64,000 bases of DNA, taken from assembly GCA_003574785.1 (NCBI GenBank), contig QORU01000007.1, positions 332,103 through 396,102 on the forward strand. Reading direction: 5' to 3'. Positions within the stretch are counted from its first letter, which is position 1; the number at the start of each line of letters is the position of its first letter. The position numbers and the translations under genes are program-made. Positions 43,101 to 51,251 of the stretch are shown piece by piece. Origin of the DNA: Taklimakanibacter deserti (lineage in GTDB: Bacteria > Pseudomonadota > Alphaproteobacteria > Rhizobiales > Aestuariivirgaceae). The notes under the pieces are model-generated. The model ran no database searches. It was not told the origin of the DNA and was given only the letters and a program-made list of their open reading frames with translations.

Positions 43101-43131
43101 AACCGCCGGCCGCAAAGCCGGCGGTTTTTTT
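43101..43131 (+). terminator. Rho-independent terminator after the Gln-rich gene
   Basis: AACCGCCGGC pairs with GCCGGCGGTT around CGCAAA, followed directly by a T run. A textbook intrinsic terminator on the plus strand, 20 bases after the stop at 43080. The A-run needed for the reverse direction is short. Confidence 0.9.
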
Positions 43132-43166
43132 ACCACTCTTCGCGATTGCGGCGCGAGCTCTCCCCT

Positions 43167-44153
43167 TCAATACCCGCCGATGATCGGCAGAACTTCTCCG
43201 GTGATGTAGCTGGAACAGCTCGGTGCGGCGAGAAACACGAAGGCCGGCGCGATCTCCTCGGGCTGGGCGGCCCGTTTCATCGGTGTATCGCTGCCGAAGT
43301 CCTCGACCTCATCGGCCGGCTTGTCGGCCGGATTGAGCGGCGTCCATACCGGGCCCGGCGCCACGGCATTCACCCGGATGCCACGATCGATGAGATGGGC
43401 CGCCAGCGACTTGGCGAAGGCGTGGATCCCACCCTTGGTCATCGAATAATCGAGCAGGTTGCGGCTGCCCATGATGCCGGTGACGGAGCCCGTCATGACG
43501 ATGGACGACCCTTCCTTCATATGCGGAACAGCAGCCCGGGCCATATAGAAATAGCCGTAAAGGTTGGTCTTGAGAGTCAGGTCGAAATGCGCATCGCTCA
43601 GATCCTCGATCTTGCGCTCATGCTCCTGGAAGGCGGCGTTGTTCACCAGTATGTCGAGCCGGCCGAATTCATCGACCGTCCGCTTCACCGCGCTGTCGCA
43701 GAAAGCCGCATTGCTCACGTCACCCGGGATCAGCAGGCAACGCCGGCCTTCCGCCTCGATGGCAGCCTTTGTCGCCTCGGCATCCTGATGCTCGTCGAGA
43801 TAGACGATGGCAATATCGGCGCCCTCGCGCGCATAGAGGACGGCCACCGCCCGGCCGATCCCTGAATCGCCCCCCGTGACGAGGGCGACCATGTCCTTGA
43901 GCTTCTCCGAGCCCTTATAGACCGGCGCCTCGAAGAGCGGCGGCTCCGCCAGATCGGCTTCGAGGCCGGGCTTCGCCAGATGCTGCGGCGGGAAGCGCGC
44001 GGGATAGTCGCGCTGGCCTGCTTGCACCGGCTTTTCAGCCGGCTTCGGCGCCGGCGCCTCGCGATCGCGGGCGTCGACTTGTGCTTGTATCTTGCGGCCC
44101 TTGTCGGCAGCGATACCGGCTGAGCGCTCGCGTGATGCAGCATGGCGCGTCAT
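43167..44153 (-). CDS. Short-chain dehydrogenase/reductase, general-stress (YdaD/YhdF-like) type
   Basis: A 328-residue SDR with an extra N-terminal tail (about 1-75, KPAEKPVQAGQRDYPARFPP) typical of stress-induced YdaD-like enzymes. The Rossmann core has VALVTGGDSGIGRAVAVLYA (cofactor motif TGGDSGIG), LVNNAAFQEH, GSVTGIMGS with catalytic Ser, and LLDYSMTKGGI (Tyr-x-x-x-Lys). It ends SSYITGEVLPIIGGY. GAGGAGGCAAGA precedes the ATG at 44153. Substrate unknown; it lies between a disordered small protein and a light/stress-type sensor kinase. Confidence 0.9.
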   Translation of the reverse strand: MTRHAASRERSAGIAADKGRKIQAQVDARDREAPAPKPAEKPVQAGQRDYPARFPPQHLAKPGLEADLAEPPLFEAPVYKGSEKLKDMVALVTGGDSGIGRAVAVLYAREGADIAIVYLDEHQDAEATKAAIEAEGRRCLLIPGDVSNAAFCDSAVKRTVDEFGRLDILVNNAAFQEHERKIEDLSDAHFDLTLKTNLYGYFYMARAAVPHMKEGSSIVMTGSVTGIMGSRNLLDYSMTKGGIHAFAKSLAAHLIDRGIRVNAVAPGPVWTPLNPADKPADEVEDFGSDTPMKRAAQPEEIAPAFVFLAAPSCSSYITGEVLPIIGGY

Positions 44154-44229
44154 TCTTGCCTCCTCTCGGAAATCGGAAAAATAACTTCCAATCGGAGTCC
44201 TGGTTCCTCTGCGACGGCACGACGTGCGG

Positions 44230-45627
44230 TTATTCCAGACGGAGCCGCACGGAGAAGAAGAGGCCCATGGGGCGGAACTCGAAAGAGATCTCGCCGTCAC
44301 CGCCCAAAGCACGCTCGACCAGGCGCGAGCCGAATCCCTTCCTGGCAGGCGCTTGAACCGGAGGTCCGCCCGCTTCCATCCAGCGCAAGCTGCCGCTTTT
44401 CACGTCTCCCTCATCGGGCAGCCATTCGATCCGAAGCGTGCCGGCATCGTTGGACAAGGCACCGTATTTGACGGCATTGGTGGCGAGCTCGTGCAGTACG
44501 AGAGAAAGAACCAGCGCCCGTTCGGCGCTCATCCAGACACCCGGGCAATCGGTCGCGATTCGCGTTCCGTAGGTTTCCCTGAAGGGCTGAAGCGCGCGCT
44601 CGACCACGCGGTCGAGCGACGCCCGCCGCCAATTCTCCAGCGTGACAAGATCCTGCGCATTGGCCAGCGCCTCGAGCCGGGCGGCGAAGGCCTTGCGCTC
44701 TTCCGGCGCGATGCTTTCCAACGTCTGGGAGGCGATAGACTGCACCGTGGCGATCGTGTTCTTGATGCGATGCTTCATCTCGCGCTGCAGCAGCGCCTGC
44801 TGTTCCTGCTGGCGCTTGCGCTCGCTGATGTCGCGCGCGATCTTCGAGGCGCCGACGATCCGGCCGTCGCGGATCTTGATCGGCGAGACCGTCAGGGAGA
44901 TGTCGACGAGCGTGCCGTCCTTGCGCCGGCGGACCGTCTCATAATGGTCGATGCGATCGCCGCGGCGGACGCGCTCGAGAATTTCCGGCTCCTCGTCCAG
45001 ATAGTCTGGCGGGATCAGCATGGTCACCGACTCGCCGATCACCTCCTCGGCGGTATAGCCGAAAAGCCTTTCGGCGCCGGCGTTCCAGCTGGTGATGACG
45101 CCGTTCAGGTCCTTGCTGATGATCGCGTCATCGGAATTTTCCACGATGGCGACGAGGCGCTGGGTATTGAGCTCGGCGCGCTTGCGATCGGTGATGTCGA
45201 CCAGCATGTTGACGGCGCCCGTCATCTCGCCGGCGAAATCATAGATCGGGGTCGGATAGGCGATGAAGGGAATGCGAATGCCGTCAGGGCGCTCGGCGAC
45301 GGCTTCCATGCCGCGGTTCGGCCGTTTCTCCTTGAGAGCCAAGGCCATCGGACATTCATCATGCGGCAAGGGCCGGCCGTCGGGCCAAAAGAGCCGCCAT
45401 GAGCCGCAAAATTCCGATTTGCCAATCTCGGGTTCCACGCCCCACAAATCGGCGGCGGCTTTGTTGAAATAGACTATCCGTCCGTCGGGATCGGTGATGT
45501 AGACCGCGCAAGGCAAAGCGTCGAGCACGTCGCGATATTGGTCCGGGTCCAACCGGGAAATCTCGGCGATACGGAGATCGATCTCATCTGCTTCGGGACT
45601 GCCTGATCTGGGAAGACTCTTGTTCAT
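44230..45627 (-). CDS. PAS-domain HWE-family sensor histidine kinase
   Basis: A 465-residue cytosolic kinase with no transmembrane segment. Two PAS domains (about 30-150: DVLDALPCAVYITDPDGRIV; and 155-270: IVENSDDAIISKDLNGVITS, with PAC end IVGASKIARDISERK) sense a signal. They are followed by an HWE/HisKA_2 domain MKHRIKNTIATVQSIASQTL (phospho-His about 286) and an atypical ATPase domain with LVLHELATNAVKYGAL and GFGSRLVERALGG. HWE kinases are typical of Rhizobiales and often act in general stress or light signalling. No partner response regulator is adjacent. ATG 45627 follows GGAGTGA. Confidence 0.92.
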   Translation of the reverse strand: MNKSLPRSGSPEADEIDLRIAEISRLDPDQYRDVLDALPCAVYITDPDGRIVYFNKAAADLWGVEPEIGKSEFCGSWRLFWPDGRPLPHDECPMALALKEKRPNRGMEAVAERPDGIRIPFIAYPTPIYDFAGEMTGAVNMLVDITDRKRAELNTQRLVAIVENSDDAIISKDLNGVITSWNAGAERLFGYTAEEVIGESVTMLIPPDYLDEEPEILERVRRGDRIDHYETVRRRKDGTLVDISLTVSPIKIRDGRIVGASKIARDISERKRQQEQQALLQREMKHRIKNTIATVQSIASQTLESIAPEERKAFAARLEALANAQDLVTLENWRRASLDRVVERALQPFRETYGTRIATDCPGVWMSAERALVLSLVLHELATNAVKYGALSNDAGTLRIEWLPDEGDVKSGSLRWMEAGGPPVQAPARKGFGSRLVERALGGDGEISFEFRPMGLFFSVRLRLE

Positions 45628-45834
45628 CAAGCTTCACTCCGGTCTGAACGGAAACTTTGATTTTCACCTCATTGTCAAGCCGGCGGCCAGCAGAATATTT
45701 TCTTCAGATTCTGGAACTTTCCCGATGTTTCAGTGTTTAAGAGCACCTTGGTGTGTGAGTCGATCGGGCGCGTTGCCCGATGCAGTCCGCCTCGGCATTC
45801 CCATCGAAGCTTTCGAACAGTGAACGTCCACCTC

Positions 45835-46503
45835 ATGTTTCGCATCCTGCTTCAACTTGTTCTGTGGACTGCGCTGCTCGGCGTCCTGATCTTCTGGCCG
45901 GCCGGCACGTTCGCCTATCCGGGCGCCTGGGCTCTCCTCGCGATCTATGCTTTCGGTGGGCTGGCCATGATCCTCTGGCTCAGCAAGCACGATCCACGAT
46001 TGTTGCGCGAGCGCATGGCCTCGCCCTGGCAGCGCGAGCAAAAATCATGGGACCGCGTCTGGCTGACGCTCTTCGTGCTCTGTTTCCTCGCCTGGACGGC
46101 CTTCATGGGCTTCGATGCCGCGCGCACCGGCTTCGCGGCGATACCAGCCTGGCTGCAGGTGGCGGGCGCGCTGGCCATCCTCATCAACGGCGCCGGCACA
46201 TGGTGGACGTTCCGCGAAAACAGCTTCGCCGCGCCGGTGGTGAAGATCCAGAAGGACCAGCAGGTCATCGACAGCGGGCCTTATGCCATTGTCCGCCACC
46301 CGATGTATGCCAGCACCTTGTTCCTGTTCATCGGCATTCCCTTGCTGCTCGGATCTCCGCTTGGTCTCCTCTTTGCGGTCGTCTTCATCCTCGGCGTTGC
46401 CTGGCGCGCCGTGCATGAGGAGCAGGCGCTCGGCGCCGAGCTCAAGGGATATGAGGATTACGCCAGGCGGGTGCGCTGGCGGCTTGTTCCGTTCGTGTGG
46501 TAG
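45835..46503 (+). CDS. Isoprenylcysteine carboxyl methyltransferase (ICMT/PEMT-like) family membrane protein
   Basis: A 222-residue membrane methyltransferase-like protein with five or so transmembrane segments. The C-terminal cofactor region reads QQVIDSGPYAIVRHPMYAST (G-P-Y-x-x-V-R-H-P-x-Y), then RAVHEEQALGAELKGYEDYA and RRVRWRLVPFVW. Such bacterial proteins methylate lipids or small hydrophobic thiols; specificity is unknown. ATG 45835 was chosen because the hydrophobic MFRILLQLVLWTALL begins there; GTG 45823 is possible. No operon partner. Confidence 0.85.
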   Translation: MFRILLQLVLWTALLGVLIFWPAGTFAYPGAWALLAIYAFGGLAMILWLSKHDPRLLRERMASPWQREQKSWDRVWLTLFVLCFLAWTAFMGFDAARTGFAAIPAWLQVAGALAILINGAGTWWTFRENSFAAPVVKIQKDQQVIDSGPYAIVRHPMYASTLFLFIGIPLLLGSPLGLLFAVVFILGVAWRAVHEEQALGAELKGYEDYARRVRWRLVPFVW

Positions 46504-46527
46504 ACAGAAGACCGTCTTGCACATCGG

Positions 46528-47196
46528 CTAGTCGTCGCGGGCCGAACCCCAGCCATGGGTTGGCGATTGCGGCCAACCGGTGGGCGAATCCTCCCATTCC
46601 TCCTGCCGGCCATAAGGTGTCAGATCGAGAAGATGGCGAAAGCCCGCGGGCTCAACGCCACGGCCGGTCGTGAAATAGGTGCGATAGACATGATCATCAT
46701 CGCTCAGAAAGACGCTGAGGCCAAAATCCTCCTCGCCATCAATCGTGACGCCCATATCGGCATTGAAGCTGCTGCCCGCCGATGAATAGAATGGAACAGT
46801 CCAGCCCTTGCGCCGGCGCAGTTCCGCGAGTCGCCCATAGGGCGCCGAGGCCACGACCGCAAAAGTCGTGTCTCGGGCATGGAGATGAGCCAGATGGCCG
46901 ACATCATCGATGCGACGCGCACAGCCCAGACAGGCGGACTGCCAACTGCTGGCGAACATGAAGTGATAGAGGATGAGCTGGCGGCGTTTCTCGAACAATT
47001 GGCGAAGCGTGACACGGCCGCGCGCTCCATCAAAGCCGTAATCTCGCACCAGCCTGACCATGGGCAAGCGGCGCCGTTCCGCGGCAAGAGTATCAAGCGT
47101 GCGCGTCGCCGCTTTCTCCCGGGCCAGCAGCTTGTCGCGCGAGACCCGCCACTCGGACTCGCTCACAACCGGTGGCAACGGGACCTTGCTCTTCAT
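46528..47196 (-). CDS. DUF899-family thioredoxin-like protein
   Basis: A 222-residue protein of the DUF899 family: VSESEWRVSRDKLLAREKAA TRTLDTLAAERRRLPMVRL opening, LFEKRRQLILYHFMFASSWQ, ACLGCARRIDD, DTTFAVVASAPYGRLAELRR, FYSSAGSSFNADMGV and the C-terminal DLTPYGRQEEW. The fold is thioredoxin-like with a CxxC-like ACLGC. It follows the AraC-type gene by 5 bases, so the two form a unit. Family function is unclear, possibly redox. Confidence 0.88.
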   Translation of the reverse strand: MKSKVPLPPVVSESEWRVSRDKLLAREKAATRTLDTLAAERRRLPMVRLVRDYGFDGARGRVTLRQLFEKRRQLILYHFMFASSWQSACLGCARRIDDVGHLAHLHARDTTFAVVASAPYGRLAELRRRKGWTVPFYSSAGSSFNADMGVTIDGEEDFGLSVFLSDDDHVYRTYFTTGRGVEPAGFRHLLDLTPYGRQEEWEDSPTGWPQSPTHGWGSARDD

Positions 47197-47201
47197 GACG
47201 C

Positions 47202-48029
47202 TTATTCCGCCAGCGGTATCCACAAGGTAAGTCCACCTTCGCCCGTGCCGGGATCGAAGGTCGGATTGTGCCTCTCGACGACCGGCGCATCTGCGACCTT
47301 GCGATCGCCCAGCCCCTCGTTCCAGATCGCGTCATAGGTCTCGAAGATCCGCGATACGTGACCCCTGTGCTCGAACACCGCATAAACGCGTGGCGGCAAA
47401 TCCATTTTGACGAGCCCTGGCGGCGGGTCGCCAAAGCGTGAAACCTCGGCGGCGCAGATATACGGAAACTCGCCATTGTCGTCGGGCGCCTGACTTATGC
47501 CGATCGGGATGCGGCCGAGCTTGTCCGGAACAATGTCATAGAGCTCCATGAAACGCTGCCATTGCGCCGGAATTGCTATGGTCGTCGCGAAGGAGTGCGA
47601 CTCGGAAAGACCGACGGCACGAATGCGCTCTTCCGCGATAATGCGCGGCGGATCGAGATGGGTGGCTGCTCGCGCCTTCAGCTCCAGCGGCTTGACGATT
47701 TCCAGGTCGGCGAGGCTATTCTGGCCGCGCACAGTTTCGGGAGTTCGGCCGAATTGTTCGCGAAAAGCGCGAGTGAAAGCCTCATGCGAGCCATAGCCCG
47801 CATCGAGGGCGACGGTAAGTATGTCTGGCGCACCTTGCGCCAGTACGCGCGCCGCCTCGCTCAAACGCCGGGCGCGGAGATAGCGCACTACCGACTGACC
47901 GGTGGCGGTGCCAAAGGCGTTGGCGAGATGTGAGCGCGACACGCCGCAAGCATGGGCGAGCGATGTCAGCGAGATGGGCTCGCGCAGATTGCGTTCGATG
48001 ATCCACAGGGCATTGTCGGCGACCGCCAT
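47202..48029 (-). CDS. AraC-family regulator with C-terminal GyrI-like domain
   Basis: A 275-residue regulator in the Rob/SoxS-like order. Two helix-turn-helices come first (SLTSLAHACGVSRSHLANAF; ILTVALDAGYGSHEAFTRAF REQFGRTP, about 1-105), then a GyrI-like small-molecule-binding domain (about 120-275: IRAVGLSESHSFATTIAIP, FPYICAAEV, PPRVYAVFEHRGHVS). Such proteins sense drugs or amphipathic ligands. It is the first gene of a pair with DUF899, 5 bases downstream, which is likely one of its targets. Confidence 0.9.
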   Translation of the reverse strand: MAVADNALWIIERNLREPISLTSLAHACGVSRSHLANAFGTATGQSVVRYLRARRLSEAARVLAQGAPDILTVALDAGYGSHEAFTRAFREQFGRTPETVRGQNSLADLEIVKPLELKARAATHLDPPRIIAEERIRAVGLSESHSFATTIAIPAQWQRFMELYDIVPDKLGRIPIGISQAPDDNGEFPYICAAEVSRFGDPPPGLVKMDLPPRVYAVFEHRGHVSRIFETYDAIWNEGLGDRKVADAPVVERHNPTFDPGTGEGGLTLWIPLAE

Positions 48030-48104
48030 GTCATCTCCTCATCAGATGCCGCTTCCTAGCAGACGGGCGGAGACGCCGCTTGATCGATCGTCCACAGGGG
48101 GCGT

Positions 48105-48557
48105 TCACCGCTTCTGCAGGAAAGCCTTGAAGGCGTTCAGGGTCTCGAGGCTGACATGATGCTCGATGCCCTCGGCATCGACGCGCGCCGTCACGGGGCT
48201 GATCCCCAGGGCGCAGAGGAAATTCTCGACGATCTGGTGGCGCTCGCGGCTCTTCTCGGCAAGGCTCGTGCCCACCTCGGTGAGGAACACGCCGCGATAG
48301 GGCCGCTGCTGGATGAGCCCTTCGGCCGAAAGCCGCTTCAGCATCTTCGCTACCGTCGGCTGCGCCACGCCCAGCCTTTGGGCGATGTCGACCTGGCGCG
48401 CTTCGCCGCGGTCGGCGATAAGATCGGCAATCAGCTCGACATAGTCCTCGACGAGCTCGGTGCGCCGGTTATGGCGGGTCTGGCGGAAGCTCTCCACATG
48501 GGTGTCGGCATCGACCAGCGAGCTTTCGGGGGTGGCGCGGGCTTTGGTGGCCTTCAT
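48105..48557 (-). CDS. mntR: Manganese-type DtxR-family repressor
   Basis: A 150-residue MntR-like regulator: [20 protein letters not shown], helix-turn-helix [34 protein letters not shown] and dimerisation/metal-binding region [24 protein letters not shown] with His and Glu (HHVS). The SH3-like third domain of iron-sensing DtxR is missing, as in MntR. Two ATAGC-N4-GCTA(T/A) boxes of the E. coli MntR type lie in the divergent gap to the multicopper oxidase gene. It probably represses its own and the neighbouring metal genes when Mn2+ is plentiful. Confidence 0.88.
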   Translation of the reverse strand: MKATKARATPESSLVDADTHVESFRQTRHNRRTELVEDYVELIADLIADRGEARQVDIAQRLGVAQPTVAKMLKRLSAEGLIQQRPYRGVFLTEVGTSLAEKSRERHQIVENFLCALGISPVTARVDAEGIEHHVSLETLNAFKAFLQKR

Positions 48558-48584
48558 TACAAGTAAAATCCGTCAGGAAATATC

Positions 48585-48598
48585 ATAGCCAGAGCTAT
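48585..48598. promoter_or_regulatory. MntR-type box 1: ATAGC-N4-GCTAT
   Basis: ATAGC CAGA GCTAT, a perfect 5-base inverted repeat with 4-base spacer, identical in core to the E. coli MntR motif ATAGC-N4-GCTAT. Located 28 bases upstream of the mntR start, so it suits autoregulation and overlaps the divergent promoter region. Confidence 0.75.
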
Positions 48599-48625
48599 AG
48601 GATATTCTGAGGATTATATCAAAAT

Positions 48626-48639
48626 ATAGCCATTGCTAA
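48626..48639. promoter_or_regulatory. MntR-type box 2: ATAGC-N4-GCTAA
   Basis: ATAGC CATT GCTAA, matching box 1 except for the last base, 64 bases upstream of the multicopper oxidase start. The centres of the two boxes are 41 bases apart, close to four helical turns, so bound dimers could cooperate. Confidence 0.7.
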
Positions 48640-48703
48640 GATATCGCCCTTGTGCTCTTATTGTTCGTAGGGGCTAAGAGGACTGACTTTATAGGGACCG
48701 ACC

Positions 48704-49852
48704 ATGGCAAGCTGGCTTCCTTTCGATCTCAAACGTCGCGGCTTCATCGGCGCGGGTCTCCTCGCGGCGGGTGCGGCGGCCTTCGGCGGGCGCGGCGCGC
48801 TCAGCCAGGCCGAGCAGGCACCCTCACCGCATCAAGGCCATCAAATGCCGGCGGCCGGCAGCCAGTCCTATGAAGGCGGCGGCCACATGAACGCCCATGG
48901 CGAGATGATCACCGTCGGCGATGTGGACTATGGCCGCAACGGCTTCGATCCGACCGCCATGCTCACCCAATGGGAAACAGGCGAAGTCTCCACACTCCCT
49001 GACGGACGCCGGCTGCGCACCTTCCAGGTGACCGCCGAAGACAAGGAGATCGAGATCGCGCCGGGCGTCATGTTCCCGGCCTGGACCTTCAACGGGCGCG
49101 TGCCCGGGCCTGCCTTGCGCGCCACCGAAGGCGACAGGGTGCGCATCGTCTTCAAGAATTTCGGCTCGCATCCGCATTCGATGCATTTCCACGGTTTCCA
49201 TCCGGCGCGCATGGACGGGATTCCGGGCGCCGGACTGGTGCCGCCCGGCGGCGAGTTCGTCTACGAGTTCGAGGCGAAGCCCTTCGGCTGCCATCTCTAT
49301 CATTGCCATGCGCTGCCGCTGGCGCGCCACATCCACAAGGGCATGTACGGTCTCTTCGTCATCGATCCCGATCCCGCCCAGCATCCCGAAGCGGCAGCGG
49401 TCGCCGCCTCGCGCCTCCTCGGCACGCCGGAGAATGCACAATGGCAGGAAATGGCCATGGTGATGAACGCCTTCGACACGAATTTCGACGGCGAGAACGA
49501 GTTCTATGCCTGCAACACCATCGCCCATTGCTATGCCAAGCAGCCGATCAAGCTGGCGCGCAGTCGGCCGGTGCGCATCTATCTGGTCAATGTGACCGAG
49601 TTCGATCCGATCAATTCCTTCCACTTGCACGGCAATTTCTTCGACTATTACGACCAGGGCACGACGCTGACGCCGACGCTCAAGACCGTCGATGTCATCA
49701 TGCAGTGCCAGGCGCAGCGCGGCATTCTCGAATTCACCTTCGGCGCCCATGCCGAGCATGAGCCGGGCCTCTATATGTTCCATGCGCATCAATCGGAATT
49801 CACCGAGCTCGGCTGGATGGGCATGTTCGACGTGGTGGAGGCCTTGTCATGA
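48704..49852 (+). CDS. Two-domain multicopper oxidase, Tat-exported
   Basis: A 382-residue periplasmic oxidase. The twin-arginine signal LKRRGFIGAGLLAAGAAAFGG is followed by a His/Met-rich segment (HQGHQMPA, GGGHMNAHGEM). Cupredoxin domain 1 holds HFHGFH (His161/163) and YHCHALPLARHIHKGMYG (Cys201 of the type 1 site, with His209/211 and Met214). Domain 2 holds FHLHGNF (His307/309) and FHAHQSE (His360/362). These supply the eight-His trinuclear cluster with the type 1 site in domain 1. It overlaps the ZIP gene by 4 bases and is divergent from mntR. It may oxidise Mn2+ or Fe2+ during metal handling. Confidence 0.88.
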   Translation: MASWLPFDLKRRGFIGAGLLAAGAAAFGGRGALSQAEQAPSPHQGHQMPAAGSQSYEGGGHMNAHGEMITVGDVDYGRNGFDPTAMLTQWETGEVSTLPDGRRLRTFQVTAEDKEIEIAPGVMFPAWTFNGRVPGPALRATEGDRVRIVFKNFGSHPHSMHFHGFHPARMDGIPGAGLVPPGGEFVYEFEAKPFGCHLYHCHALPLARHIHKGMYGLFVIDPDPAQHPEAAAVAASRLLGTPENAQWQEMAMVMNAFDTNFDGENEFYACNTIAHCYAKQPIKLARSRPVRIYLVNVTEFDPINSFHLHGNFFDYYDQGTTLTPTLKTVDVIMQCQAQRGILEFTFGAHAEHEPGLYMFHAHQSEFTELGWMGMFDVVEALS

Positions 49853-51042
49853 GCGTCGAGGCCGCTGCGCAAGCCCAGGATTCCCGCTCCTCCTGGCAGA
49901 AGATCGCCTGGATCCTGGCGCCCCTCGTCCTTCTCATCGGCGCCTTATGGTGGCTCCTTGCCGGCAATCTGCTCAGCTATTTCAGCAATGGCGCGCCGCC
50001 CGTCGAGGCGCTCACCGTCGAGCGCACCATCCTCGATCAGGACGGGCTTCGCCTCCTGGTGCGAGGCGGCGGATCGGAGGCGATGACGATCGCGCAGGTC
50101 CAGGTCGATGCCGCCTATTGGCGCTTCAGCCAGACGCCGCCCGGTCCGATCGAGCGCGGCAGCGCCGCCTGGATCGCCATCCCCTTCCCCTGGGTCCTGG
50201 CGGAAGCCCACAAGGTGACCTTCGTCACCAATACCGGCGCCACTTTCGAACATGAGATCCCGGTCGCGGTCGAAACCCCGCAAGTGACGTCGCTCAATTT
50301 CGCCGCCCAGGCGATGCTCGGCGCCTTCGTCGGCATCCTGCCCGTGGTCATCGGGCTCATGTTCTATCCGGCACTGCGCGGGGCGGGACCGCAGGTGATG
50401 AATTTCCTCCTCGCCATGACGATCGGTCTTCTGCTCTTCCTCCTGATCGACACGATCGAGGATGCGCTCGAATTCGCCGGCCGCTCCGCCGCCATCTTCC
50501 AGGGGCCGATGATGGTCATCCTCGCCGCGGCCGCGAGCTTCATCCTGTTGCTCGGCATTTCGCGCCGGCAGGGCGTGCCCTCAGGCCTCGCGCTCGCCAC
50601 CTATATCGCCATCGGCATCGGACTCCATAATCTCGGCGAAGGTCTCGCCATCGGAGCAGCCTTCGCGGCGGGCGCCGCCGGGCTCGGCACCTTCCTCGTC
50701 ATGGGCTTCACATTGCACAACATCACCGAAGGGGTCGGCATCGCCGCACCGCTGCTCAAGATCAAGCCGTCGCTCACGCAATTCGCCGTGCTGGCGCTCA
50801 TCGCCGGCGGACCCGCGGTCATCGGCATGTGGGCGGGAAGTCTCGCCTATGCGCCGCACTGGTCGGCGCTGGCGCTGGCGATTGGCGCCGGCGCGATCTT
50901 CCAGGTCATTGTCGAGGTCGGGGCCTTCCTCGCGCGATCATCCGACGACCCGCTCAAGAGCTGGATGACGCCGCCTGTCCTCCTCGGCGTCGCGGCCGGC
51001 CTTGCCATCATGTATGGGACGGCCATGCTGGTGAAGATCTAG
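49849..51042 (+). CDS. ZIP-family metal transporter with an N-terminal extracytoplasmic domain
   Basis: A 397-residue transporter. Residues 19-40 form an extra transmembrane anchor, then about 50-145 is a beta-rich extracytoplasmic domain (VEALTVERTILDQDGLRLLV, WRFSQTPPGP, TFVTNTGATFEHEIPVAVET). Residues 150-397 form the ZIP core with GLHNLGEGLAIG (His260, Glu264) and TLHNITEGVGIA (His290, Glu294), the binuclear metal site. Ordinary ZIP proteins lack such a front domain. Coupled to the multicopper oxidase by a 4-base overlap, so uptake and oxidation of a divalent metal are probably linked under MntR. Confidence 0.88.
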   Translation: MSVEAAAQAQDSRSSWQKIAWILAPLVLLIGALWWLLAGNLLSYFSNGAPPVEALTVERTILDQDGLRLLVRGGGSEAMTIAQVQVDAAYWRFSQTPPGPIERGSAAWIAIPFPWVLAEAHKVTFVTNTGATFEHEIPVAVETPQVTSLNFAAQAMLGAFVGILPVVIGLMFYPALRGAGPQVMNFLLAMTIGLLLFLLIDTIEDALEFAGRSAAIFQGPMMVILAAAASFILLLGISRRQGVPSGLALATYIAIGIGLHNLGEGLAIGAAFAAGAAGLGTFLVMGFTLHNITEGVGIAAPLLKIKPSLTQFAVLALIAGGPAVIGMWAGSLAYAPHWSALALAIGAGAIFQVIVEVGAFLARSSDDPLKSWMTPPVLLGVAAGLAIMYGTAMLVKI

Positions 51043-51192
51043 GGCGTGGACTCATTAGCCCGCAACCAATTCGGATGGCCTCCACGCAAGGACAAGCCCT
51101 GCTCAGAACCGTGTTTTGTTGGCCACGGGCGGATTCGGATGTTTGTAAGGGTCGCTCTGTATTCTTTGACGGGTCACTGCACGGGATGATTA

Positions 51193-51228
51193 CCGCGCTG
51201 TCCCTTCGAGAGAAAGGAGACAGCGCGG
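51193..51228. terminator. Long stem-loop between convergent genes, likely bidirectional terminator
   Basis: CCGCGCTGTC pairs with GACAGCGCGG, with an inner CCTT/AAGG stem, a 7-base loop and one bulged A. It lies between the ends of the ZIP gene (51042) and the arylsulfatase gene (51252). A short T-rich TGAATTTTCG follows on the plus strand. Confidence 0.55.
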
Positions 51229-51251
51229 CCTGAATTTTCGTTCCGCGGCGC

